A DNA stretch of 40,952 nucleotides from Pseudomonadota bacterium. Lineage in GTDB: Bacteria > Pseudomonadota > Alphaproteobacteria > Caulobacterales > Caulobacteraceae. The notes under the pieces are model-generated. The model was not told the origin of the DNA and did no database searches. It saw nothing but the letters and a program-made list of their open reading frames with translations. The first letter of the stretch is position 1, and each line of letters starts with the position of its first letter. Position numbers and translations under genes: made by a program. Below, piece after piece: positions 6,732-13,978 of the stretch. The DNA lies in contig JAEYWU010000073.1 of assembly GCA_023428785.1 (NCBI GenBank), forward strand, positions 1-40,952, written 5' to 3'.

Positions 6732-8546
6732 TCAGGCGACAGCGCGGTCGCGATCGCGGCGGTCCAGGGCGCTGGCGTCGGCGACGGATCGGGCCACGGC
6801 GGTGACGGTTACCGGCTTTCTGAGCACAGCGTCGGCGCCAGCCTTGGTCATGGACTCCACCTCCTCGGCGTCGCCACCGGTCACGGCGACCACAGGGATG
6901 CTGGCCACGGGGCCCGGAAGAGCACGCAGGGCGCGGATCATGGCGGGGCCGTCCATGATGGGCATACGCCCGTCGACCATGATCAAATCCAGGTCGCCCA
7001 TCTGCAGCAGCTCCAGGCCGCGCTGGCCATCGCCGACGGCAAGAACCTTGTGGCCCAGCTGCTCGAGAACGGCGCGCAGCATGGCGGCGTTCAGCGGATC
7101 ATCCTCGGCCACCAGAATCCGCAGTGCGCGATCAGCGGGGACGGGGACAGGAGGCGCGGACGGCGTGTCCTGCAGGACCGCGGCCTCATCCCAAGGCAGG
7201 TCCATCCAGAAGCGCGAGCCGACGCCGGGGGCGCTCTCGGCGCCGAGGGAGCCCCCCATCAGGGCCGCCAGGCGGCGCGATAGGGCCAGGCCGAGGCCGG
7301 CGCCGGGAACGCCGGCGCCGGTGCGGGCGACACGCTCGAAGGGTTCGAAAGCCTTGGACAGTTCGTCGGCGGACAGGCCCGGGCCGGTGTCGGCGACCTC
7401 GAGACGGATCAGGCCATTCTGCGGCCGGTGAGCGCGCAGCTCGATGCGGCCGCGCAGGGTGTACTTCACGGCGTTGGCCACGAGGTTGTTCAGGACCTGA
7501 CGGGCGCGGGCGCTGTCGGCGACTGCGGCGCCGGGCGTGAGAGGCAGGCCGGAATCGATCTGGGCGATGATCTCGAGGCCCTTGGCGGCGGCGGCGCCCC
7601 GGTGGAGGAGGGCGATGTCCTGGACCAGGCCTGCGGCGTCGAGGGGGCGCTTCTGGACGACCAGACGGCCCGATTCGGCGACCTCGGAATCGAGGGTCGC
7701 GTCGAGAACCTCGACGAGGTCGCGGGCAGCGGACAGGGCGGCCTTGAGTTGATCACGTGACGGCGCGCCGCGCGAGCCGGCTCCCAGGGCTCCGGCCAGC
7801 ACATGGGCGACGCCTGACAGGCCGTTGCGGATTTCGTGGGAGAGGGTGGCGAGGATGTCAGACTTGGACTTGGCAAGCTTTCGGGTCTCATCCAGCGCGC
7901 CTTCGCGCTCGATGATCAGGCCCTCGCGTTCCAGAGCCATGGCGAAGTGGCCGCGTAGATGCTTGTTGAGGATCAGGGCCAGGGCCATGGCGAGGGCCGT
8001 TCCGCACAGGGCGTAGAGGCCGGTCGTGGCGGTCTCGGGATTGAAACGCAGGGCGATGATCGGACCGGCCGCCGCGGCCGGGCCGACGAGCAGCAGGCTG
8101 GGCAGGCTGGGTGAGGAGAAGAAGACTACTCCGATGGCCGCGCCAACGCACAGCACCAGGAGGATTTCGGCCAGGGGACCGGCCGCCTGAGCGAAGAAGG
8201 AGGTCTGCAGAAGCGCCATCGACCAGAGAAGGCCTGCTGAAATGTGGACCGCAGTGTGCAGCCGCAGGTTCCTCAGGTTCGGCTGGTGCGTCTTTCGCCA
8301 ATCTACGATCGCGTAGAATACGGCCCAGTTGAAGGCGTACAGACCCATAGAGGCGACCAGCCAGATGGAGTTCGGCGCATAGCCCGCGGCGGTCACGAAG
8401 ATCGGCAGGCAGATGCCGAAGAACCCAAGCGCATAAGGCAGGAGCTGGATCTGGGCCTCCAGGCCCATCATGGCGATGGCGCGCTCCCAGTCCTCGGAGG
8501 CGGGCTCTGGAATCTCGATCCGCGGTCTGCTGGCAGGTTCGCTCAT
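6732..8546 (-). CDS. Membrane hybrid sensor histidine kinase
   Basis: A 604-residue two-component hybrid kinase. About six membrane helices (roughly residues 35-195) with almost no periplasmic domain lead by a short coiled linker into the HisKA dimerisation helix, where LSHEIRNGLSGV places the phospho-acceptor His at 237. The HATPase domain has the N box around Asn354-Asn358, G1 DTGPG (386-390) and G2 GAGLGL (415-420). The C-terminal receiver domain (about 475-592) has acidic residues EDD (481-483), acceptor Asp525 in VDGRMP, Thr556 and Lys577. No response regulator gene adjoins it, so the phosphate probably passes to a phosphotransferase encoded elsewhere. It is divergent from a DUF2336 gene across 117 bp. 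A Caulobacter CckN-like role is possible but unproven. Confidence 0.92.
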   Translation of the reverse strand: MSEPASRPRIEIPEPASEDWERAIAMMGLEAQIQLLPYALGFFGICLPIFVTAAGYAPNSIWLVASMGLYAFNWAVFYAIVDWRKTHQPNLRNLRLHTAVHISAGLLWSMALLQTSFFAQAAGPLAEILLVLCVGAAIGVVFFSSPSLPSLLLVGPAAAAGPIIALRFNPETATTGLYALCGTALAMALALILNKHLRGHFAMALEREGLIIEREGALDETRKLAKSKSDILATLSHEIRNGLSGVAHVLAGALGAGSRGAPSRDQLKAALSAARDLVEVLDATLDSEVAESGRLVVQKRPLDAAGLVQDIALLHRGAAAAKGLEIIAQIDSGLPLTPGAAVADSARARQVLNNLVANAVKYTLRGRIELRAHRPQNGLIRLEVADTGPGLSADELSKAFEPFERVARTGAGVPGAGLGLALSRRLAALMGGSLGAESAPGVGSRFWMDLPWDEAAVLQDTPSAPPVPVPADRALRILVAEDDPLNAAMLRAVLEQLGHKVLAVGDGQRGLELLQMGDLDLIMVDGRMPIMDGPAMIRALRALPGPVASIPVVAVTGGDAEEVESMTKAGADAVLRKPVTVTAVARSVADASALDRRDRDRAVA

Positions 8547-8663
8547 GGACGAACCATGCGCCGAAAGCGGTTTCCGTGCGGTTACCCTGATCCAGATGGA
8601 AAAGGTAAAGGATCATTAGGGTTGATGATCGGATAGTCTGGGCAAAGCCCTGGATTCGCAGCC

Positions 8664-9806
8664 ATGATCACCTCGCGCGCCCGCCTCACCGAAGCTGACA
8701 TCCGCCGACTGGTGAAGGCGGAGGATGAAGAGGACCGCGCCGCCGCCGCGCACAAGCTGTGCCGAACGATGGATGTGGCCGAGCTGGATCCCATGGAGCG
8801 CGAGGCCGCCCACAAGATCATGCGCGTGCTGGCCGCCGACGCGGCGGAACTGGTGCGCCGGGCGCTGGCGGTGACGCTGAAGTCCTCGGATCTGCTGCCG
8901 CGCGACGTGGCGCTCCGGCTGGCGCGCGATGTCGACAGCATCGCCTTGCCGATCATCTCGGCGTCGCCGGCCTTTTCGGACGAGGACCTGATCGAGGTCA
9001 TCCGGGTCGGCGACCGGGCGCGTCAGGTGGCGGTGGCCGGCAGGCCCTTCGTGTCGCGCGACGTCGGTGAGATCATCGCCGCTGAGGGCGTAGAGGCGGC
9101 GGTCCGCACCTTGGTGGCCAATGACAACGCCGACCTGTCGGAAAAGGCGCTGGGCTGCGCCGTGGACCGTTTCCCGACCACCGACATCGTCACCGCCATG
9201 GCCTATCGGAAGGTCCTGCCGGTCTCGATCACCGAGCGCCTCATCGAGATGGCGTCCGACGCGGTGAAGGAGCATCTGGTGTCGCGCCACGCCCTGTCGG
9301 CTGACACGGCGATCCGTCTGGCGACCGGCGCGCGCGAGCGAGCCACGGTGGACCTGATCGACCAGGCCGACGCCAGCCAGGACATCGGCGCCTTCACCGC
9401 CCAACTTCATGCCCGCAAGGCGCTGACGGCTTCGCTTCTGATGCGGGCGGTCGCGCGGGGTGTGATGCCGCTGGTCGAGCACGGGATCGCTGAACTGGCC
9501 GGAGTGCCGCACAGCCGCGCCTGGCTGATGATCCACGACGCGGGCCCGCTCGGGCTCAAGGCCATCTATGACCGGGCCGGGCTGCCGCCGCGCCTTTTCG
9601 GAGCGTTCCGCGCGGGCATCGACACCTGGCGCGAACTGGTGGCCGAGGACGCACCGCTGGACCGCGAGCGCTTCCAGCAGCGGATGCTGGAGCGATTCCT
9701 GAGCCAGCGGCCCTACGCCGGGCGCGAAGACACCGCCTATCTGCTCGAGAAGCTGGACTACGGCCCGGCGGACGACATCTTGGTGGCGCCGGCCAACGCG
9801 GCCTAG
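8664..9806 (+). CDS. DUF2336 family protein
   Basis: A 380-residue, soluble, largely helical protein. Strings of short amphipathic helices (for example ADAAELVRRALAVTLKSS, LPRDVALRLARDVDSIALPIIS, AFSDEDLIEVI) give a HEAT/ARM-like repeat pattern through residues 20-250, the hallmark of DUF2336, a family common in alphaproteobacteria with no settled function. There is no signal peptide, membrane segment or catalytic motif. The start at 8664 has a CcrM-type GATTC site 7 bp upstream. The divergent arrangement with a hybrid histidine kinase suggests a shared regulatory region or a functional link, which is inference. Confidence 0.85.
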   Translation: MITSRARLTEADIRRLVKAEDEEDRAAAAHKLCRTMDVAELDPMEREAAHKIMRVLAADAAELVRRALAVTLKSSDLLPRDVALRLARDVDSIALPIISASPAFSDEDLIEVIRVGDRARQVAVAGRPFVSRDVGEIIAAEGVEAAVRTLVANDNADLSEKALGCAVDRFPTTDIVTAMAYRKVLPVSITERLIEMASDAVKEHLVSRHALSADTAIRLATGARERATVDLIDQADASQDIGAFTAQLHARKALTASLLMRAVARGVMPLVEHGIAELAGVPHSRAWLMIHDAGPLGLKAIYDRAGLPPRLFGAFRAGIDTWRELVAEDAPLDRERFQQRMLERFLSQRPYAGREDTAYLLEKLDYGPADDILVAPANAA

Positions 9807-10037
9807 GCCGTCAAACCGCACGACACACTGATCAAATCGAACAGCCCGGACGGTCGAAAACACAGTGCGGGTCGTTCGGGTCGTTCGGGTACGACGGGGC
9901 TTTGGCGTCGTTTCAGAATGTCAAAGACCGCAGGGTGGGAGCCTAGCTCGACGGATTGCGGCGGGGAAAACTCGCCGATACGCCGATTATAAATCATTTC
10001 AGATGAGCATCTTACGATATTCGGCTACGGGCGATTA
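9807..10037. other. Intergenic region holding repeat element copy A
   Basis: A 231-bp gap between the convergent DUF2336 and radical SAM genes. Its middle (about 9857-9930) is one copy of a repeat element described separately. The right part (about 9985-10037) is unusually A+T-rich for this genome. No terminator hairpin with a T-run was found. Confidence 0.5.
9857..9930 (-). repeat. Intergenic repeat element, copy A (9-bp tandem core)
   Basis: On the minus strand this reads CGGTCTTTGACAT, a 6-bp spacer, ACGACGCCA, a variable stretch containing two tandem copies of a 9-mer (CCCGAACGA) plus part of a third, then GTGTTTTCG. The same three conserved blocks in the same order occur at 36883-36962, where the inner tandem 9-mers have a different sequence. 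Seen directly in the sequence; the nature of the element is unknown. Confidence 0.6.
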
Positions 10038-11123
10038 TCAGGCTGCGTCGAACAGACTCATCTGGTCGCCGGGTTTGGGCGGGACGCGGAAGGCGGTCAG
10101 GTCGGCCTCCACCCGGGTGGTGTTGAGCCTGTAGCGGCGGCAGGCGGCGGCGAAACGCTGGGCGAGGATGTCGGCGAGCGGCCCGGTCCCCTTCATGCGC
10201 GAGCCCCATTCAGGGTCGTAGTCGCGGCCACCGCGCGCCTGACGGATCAGGGACATGATCTTCGACGCCCGGTCCGGTCGGGCGTCGGCCAGCCATTCGC
10301 GAAACAGGTCCTTGATCTCGAGCGGCAGCCGCAGCGTCACGAACATGGCGCGCGTGGCGCCGGCCTGGGCGGCGGCTTCGAGCACCGCCTCCATCTCCTG
10401 ATCGTTCAGGCCGGGAATGACCGGGGCGAAGCCGACCATGACGGGCACGCCTGCGTCGGCCAGCCGCTTGATGGCGTCCAGGCGTCGTGGGGGCGTGGCG
10501 GCGCGGGGCTCCATGTCTCGGGCCAGCGTGCGGTCGAGCGTCGTGATCGAGATACAGGCCGAGGCGAGGTTGCGGGCGGCGAGCCGGCCCAGGATGTCGA
10601 CGTCGCGCGTGATCAGGTGCGACTTGGTGATGATCGAGACCGGGTGATTGAACCGGTCGAACACCTCCAAGATGCCGCGCGTAATGCCGAGCTTTTTCTC
10701 GGCCGGCTGATAGGGGTCTGTGTCGCCGCCGATATGGATGCGTTTGGGGCGGTAGCTGGGCTTCGACAGTTCGGCCTCGAGCAGCCGGGCGCCCTCGGGC
10801 TTGAAGTAGATCTTCGTCTCGAAGTCCTGACCCGGCGACAAGCCGAGGTAGGCATGGTTGGGCCGCGCATAGCAGTAGATGCAGCCGTGCTCACAGCCCT
10901 TGTAGGGATTGATCGAGCGGTCGAAGCCGATGTCCGGGCTGTCGTTGGTCGAGATGATCCTGCGCGCCCGCTCGGGCATCAGCTGGGTGTCGAGACGGGG
11001 GAGGGCGTCTTCCTCCTGGTCAGGCTCCCAGCCATCGTCGAAGGCCTCGCGCTTGTCGGAGACGTAGCGGCTCGTCGCGTTCGAACGCGCGCCGCGACCC
11101 TTCAATGCCTCCTTGCCGGCCAT
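10038..11123 (-). CDS. PA0069-family radical SAM protein (SplB-like), probably SOS-controlled
   Basis: A 361-residue radical SAM enzyme of the PA0069/SplB-like group. The Fe-S cluster motif is C-x3-C-x2-C at Cys77, Cys81 and Cys84 (GCEHGCIYCYARP), followed by a strand and IHIGGDTDPYQPAEK, typical of the spore-photoproduct-lyase-like clan. The N-terminus is basic and Arg/Asn-rich. Exact chemistry is unknown; relatives are annotated as DNA repair photolyase-like. A consensus LexA box lies 23 bp upstream of the ATG, and a Caulobacter-type -10 (GCTATCCT on the minus strand at 11130-11137) places transcription start at or next to the ATG, so the mRNA may be leaderless. The gene follows ychF on the same strand with a 45-bp gap. 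Confidence 0.88.
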   Translation of the reverse strand: MAGKEALKGRGARSNATSRYVSDKREAFDDGWEPDQEEDALPRLDTQLMPERARRIISTNDSPDIGFDRSINPYKGCEHGCIYCYARPNHAYLGLSPGQDFETKIYFKPEGARLLEAELSKPSYRPKRIHIGGDTDPYQPAEKKLGITRGILEVFDRFNHPVSIITKSHLITRDVDILGRLAARNLASACISITTLDRTLARDMEPRAATPPRRLDAIKRLADAGVPVMVGFAPVIPGLNDQEMEAVLEAAAQAGATRAMFVTLRLPLEIKDLFREWLADARPDRASKIMSLIRQARGGRDYDPEWGSRMKGTGPLADILAQRFAAACRRYRLNTTRVEADLTAFRVPPKPGDQMSLFDAA

Positions 11124-11137
11124 CCACGAAGGATAGC

Positions 11138-11178
11138 CAACAACTAGAACAAAACAAGAACTTTTGTTCTAGTTGTTG
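11138..11178. repeat. Perfect 17-bp inverted repeat spanning ychF stop and LexA box
   Basis: The arm at 11138-11154 (CAACAACTAGAACAAAA) is exactly complementary to 11162-11178 across a 7-base loop. It contains the ychF stop codon (TAG, 11169-11171) in one arm and half of the LexA box in the other. It may act as the ychF transcript end, though it is A/T-rich and lacks a following T-run. It could also be a cruciform-forming operator. Confidence 0.75.
11147..11161. promoter_or_regulatory. LexA (SOS) box, GAAC-N7-GAAC
   Basis: GAACAAAACAAGAAC (minus strand GTTCTTGTTTTGTTC) matches the alphaproteobacterial LexA operator, a direct repeat GTTC-N7-GTTC, in both half-sites and has the usual A/T-rich spacer. 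It lies 23 bp upstream of the radical SAM start, over the likely -35 region, a good position for repression. Confidence 0.8.
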
Positions 11179-12266
11179 AACAGGAAGTTCATCACGTCGC
11201 CGTCCTTGACGACGTAGGACTTGCCCTCGGCGCGGAGCTTGCCGGCTTCGCGGGCCTTGGCCTCGCCGCGCAGGGCCACATAATCCTCGTAGGCGATGGT
11301 CTCGGCGCGGATGAAGCCCTTCTCGAAATCGGTGTGGATGACGCCGGCCGCCTGGGGCGCGGTGTCGCCGATGTGGATGGTCCAGGCGCGGGCTTCCTTG
11401 GGGCCGACCGTGAAGTAGGACTGCAGGCCGAGCAGGGCGTAGGCCTCGCGGATCAGGCGGTTCAGGCCGGGCTCGGCCAGGCCCAGGGTTTCGAGGAATT
11501 CGAGCTGTTCGGCCTCGTCCAGCACGGCGAGCTCGGAATCGATCTTGGCCGAGATGACGACGGAGTTGGCGTTGTCCTCGGCGGCGCGCTTCGCGACGAG
11601 GTCCGAAAGCTCGTTGCCATTGTCGGCCGAGCCTTCGTCGACGTTGGCGACATAGAGGGCGGGCAGGGCCGTCAGGAGCTGGAGCATGTCCCAGGCCTTG
11701 CGGTCTTCCTTGGAGATCTCGGCGGTGCGGGCGGGCTTGCCGATGTTCAGCTGGGCCAGGGCCAGGTCGACCAGCTTGAGGTTCAGCTGGCTTTCCTTGT
11801 CGCCGCCCTTGGCGCGCTTCTCCATCTGGACCCGGCGGCGCTCCAGGCTTTCCATGTCGGCGAGCATGAGCTCGGTCTCGATGATCTCCAGATCGGCGAT
11901 CGGATCGATGCGGTCCTCGACGTGGGTGATGTCGTCGTCGACGAAGCAGCGGGCGACGAAGGCAATGGCGTCACAGTCGCGGATATTGGCCAGGAACTGG
12001 TTGCCCAGACCCTCGCCCTTGGAGGCACCGCGCACGAGGCCGGCGATGTCCATGAAGGTGATGCGCGAGGGAATGATCTCCTTCGAACCGGCGATTTCCG
12101 CCAGCACATTCAGGCGGGGTTCGGGGACCGCCACGTCGCCGGTGTTCGGTTCGATCGTGCAGAACGGGTAGTTGGCCGCCTGGGCCGCCGCGGTCTTGGT
12201 GAGGGCGTTGAAGAGGGTGGACTTGCCGACGTTGGGCAGGCCGACGATCGCAACTTTGAGGGCCAT
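11169..12266 (-). CDS. ychF: Ribosome-binding ATPase YchF
   Basis: A 365-residue Obg-family P-loop protein. It opens with VAIVGLPNVGKSTLFNALTK (G1, residues 5-24). DIAGLVRGASKGEGLGNQFL is the G3/switch II region, with the DIAGLV and GLGNQFL hallmarks of YchF. The central helical insertion and the C-terminal TGS-like domain (TFxxx..AWTIHIGDTAPQAAGVIH..FIRAETIAYED) are complete. It ends MNFLFNN, the usual end of the family. YchF binds ribosomes and prefers ATP; it is linked to stress and translation control. The last codons sit inside a 17-bp inverted repeat. Confidence 0.97.
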   Translation of the reverse strand: MALKVAIVGLPNVGKSTLFNALTKTAAAQAANYPFCTIEPNTGDVAVPEPRLNVLAEIAGSKEIIPSRITFMDIAGLVRGASKGEGLGNQFLANIRDCDAIAFVARCFVDDDITHVEDRIDPIADLEIIETELMLADMESLERRRVQMEKRAKGGDKESQLNLKLVDLALAQLNIGKPARTAEISKEDRKAWDMLQLLTALPALYVANVDEGSADNGNELSDLVAKRAAEDNANSVVISAKIDSELAVLDEAEQLEFLETLGLAEPGLNRLIREAYALLGLQSYFTVGPKEARAWTIHIGDTAPQAAGVIHTDFEKGFIRAETIAYEDYVALRGEAKAREAGKLRAEGKSYVVKDGDVMNFLFNN

Positions 12267-12321
12267 GGTGTTCCGGGCTCGAAAGGGAGGCGCGAGCCTT
12301 TAGCCGGTTCGGACCGAAATG

Positions 12322-12705
12322 TCAGTCCATGACCGACGCGAAGGGCCGAACCTCGCACAGGGCGTCGCCGTAGGTGCGGCCCGGCTCGCCGACCCGGCGC
12401 ATGATCTGGGTGAGCCAGCCGGTCTGGGGATCATAGAGACGGAACATCTGGAACTCGGTGTCGCCGTCGCTGAACAGATAGCTGAACTCCAGGAATCTGC
12501 CCTGACGGACGACGTCGGCGCAGCGCGGATTGCCGCGCCGGCAGACGGTCATGGCGTCGAGGTCCACCGAGAAGTTGTGGTCGATCACGGTGCTGGGCGT
12601 GTCGGGGTCGTCGAACTCGCGGCAGTAGAGGTTGAACTGCTGCGCCTCCTGGGCGGCGACAGGCGATGCGGCGAGGATCAGCAGCAGGGCGAGGGGCAGA
12701 CGCAT
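12322..12705 (-). CDS. Small exported protein of unknown function
   Basis: A 127-residue protein with a clear signal peptide (MRLPLALLLILAASPVAAQ, cleavage expected after VAA or AQ) and four cysteines in the mature part (YCREF, TVCRRG, PRCADV, ALCEVR), enough for two disulfides in the periplasm. The mature sequence alternates short strands and looks like a small beta-rich domain. No family is recognised. It is 55 bp upstream of ychF on the same strand and could share a transcript with it. Confidence 0.75.
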   Translation of the reverse strand: MRLPLALLLILAASPVAAQEAQQFNLYCREFDDPDTPSTVIDHNFSVDLDAMTVCRRGNPRCADVVRQGRFLEFSYLFSDGDTEFQMFRLYDPQTGWLTQIMRRVGEPGRTYGDALCEVRPFASVMD

Positions 12706-12772
12706 GGCGGACCTCCTGTGGGGTCAGCCGACCACAGCCGCGCGCCGTTTCGCTAATGCCGGAACCTGACGA

Positions 12773-13978
12773 TCAGGCCTCGGCGATATCCAGCAGGTCG
12801 GACCAGACGCTTTCGGTCGTGGGCCAGCGGCCGGCGCCGCGGCCCCGGCAGGGGAAGGTCTGGCCGTCGGCGCAGGTGACGCGCAGGGCGTTCCACTCGT
12901 CGGGCAGGTCGGCGAAGAGCGGGTCGCCGGCGACGGCCTCGAAGGCGACCGAGGCGGTCGTCGCGTCGGCGCGCGCGATCTGGCGAACCGGGCCCTCAGG
13001 CAGTGCAGTTTCAGGGCAGAGTTTCTGGACAGAAGGAACAGTTTTGCGGTCCACAAAGGCCAGATGGGAGAGGATCTGGAGCTTGGCGGAGGCGTCGCGG
13101 CCCTCGAGGTCTGAGGACGGGTCGGCCTCGGCGAAGCCGGCGGCCTGGGCCTCGGCCACAGCGTCTGACAGGGCCGCGCCCGTGGCCAGCCGGTTCAGGA
13201 GGAAGTTGACCGTGCCGTTCAGCACGCCCTCGATGGCGACGATCGGGCCGTGGTCGCGAGCGCGCAGCAGGGTCTCGATCAACGGACCACCGCCGCCGAC
13301 GCAGGCCGAGACGCCGAGACGGGCGCCGGTGCGGTCGGCCAGGGCCTGAAGCTGATCCAGTTCGGCGCCCAGGGCCTGTTTGTTGGCGGAGACGACGGAG
13401 ATACCGCGCGCGAGCGCGACGCGGGTGAGGAAGCGGCCAGCCTCGGCGTCGGACAGGGCGTCGATGATGACGTCCGGGCTGGTGGCCAGAAGGGCGTCGA
13501 TGTTGGTGACGAGTTTGGTCGGATCGGGCTGCGGTTTTCGGCGGCGGCGCGGATCGCGGACCAGAACCGAGGCGATCTCGAAGCGGGGGTCGTCCCAGAG
13601 ACGAATGTAGAGCCCACCGCCGACGACGCCGCAGCCGGCGAGCGCCACGCGAACGGGGCGGGCGACGGCTTCGACCTCATTGGGCTCGGACGGCACGCCC
13701 TCGACCACGACGACGGGGGCGCTGACGAGCTCCGGCGCATGAGCCTTCGCCGCGACGGCGGAGACGCCGATCCGGTGCAGCACCGAGACCAAAGGGTCGA
13801 CCGGGCCCGCGCTGACGGCGATGACGCGGCGGCCCTGTCGGGTCTGGCGATAGACGGCGGTGGCGGCGTCACGGACGGCGCGCGGGCTGCCGACGGTGAC
13901 GTGCACGAGGGCGACCGGCGGCTCCTCGTTCGTCGAGGGTCGGGGCGTGACGGGTACGAGGAGCGGAACCGCGGACAT
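12773..13978 (-). CDS. Homoserine dehydrogenase with relic-like N-terminal extension
   Basis: A 401-residue NAD(P)-dependent homoserine dehydrogenase that reduces aspartate semialdehyde to homoserine. The Rossmann motif VALAGCGVVGGGLY sits at residues 111-124. ANKQAL has the conserved Lys at 200. GVLNGTVNFLL (251-261) and the DPSSDLEGRDASAKLQIL segment (287-304) with catalytic Asp/Lys are all present, and there is no C-terminal ACT domain. The first 107 residues are extra; the start of that stretch (VHVTVGSPRAVRDAA, then GRRVIAVSAG) resembles the first strands of aspartate kinase but lacks its KFGG-S motif. ATG at 13978 overlaps the metB stop by one base, so the longer open frame to 14479 is rejected. 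It is the third gene of the riboswitch-led met operon. Confidence 0.88.
   Translation of the reverse strand: MSAVPLLVPVTPRPSTNEEPPVALVHVTVGSPRAVRDAATAVYRQTRQGRRVIAVSAGPVDPLVSVLHRIGVSAVAAKAHAPELVSAPVVVVEGVPSEPNEVEAVARPVRVALAGCGVVGGGLYIRLWDDPRFEIASVLVRDPRRRRKPQPDPTKLVTNIDALLATSPDVIIDALSDAEAGRFLTRVALARGISVVSANKQALGAELDQLQALADRTGARLGVSACVGGGGPLIETLLRARDHGPIVAIEGVLNGTVNFLLNRLATGAALSDAVAEAQAAGFAEADPSSDLEGRDASAKLQILSHLAFVDRKTVPSVQKLCPETALPEGPVRQIARADATTASVAFEAVAGDPLFADLPDEWNALRVTCADGQTFPCRGRGAGRWPTTESVWSDLLDIAEA

Noticed and set aside
8616..9863. 415-codon minus-strand open frame
   Set aside because: It lies opposite the DUF2336 gene, is rich in Arg/His/Gly as expected of a high-G+C shadow, and has no domain.
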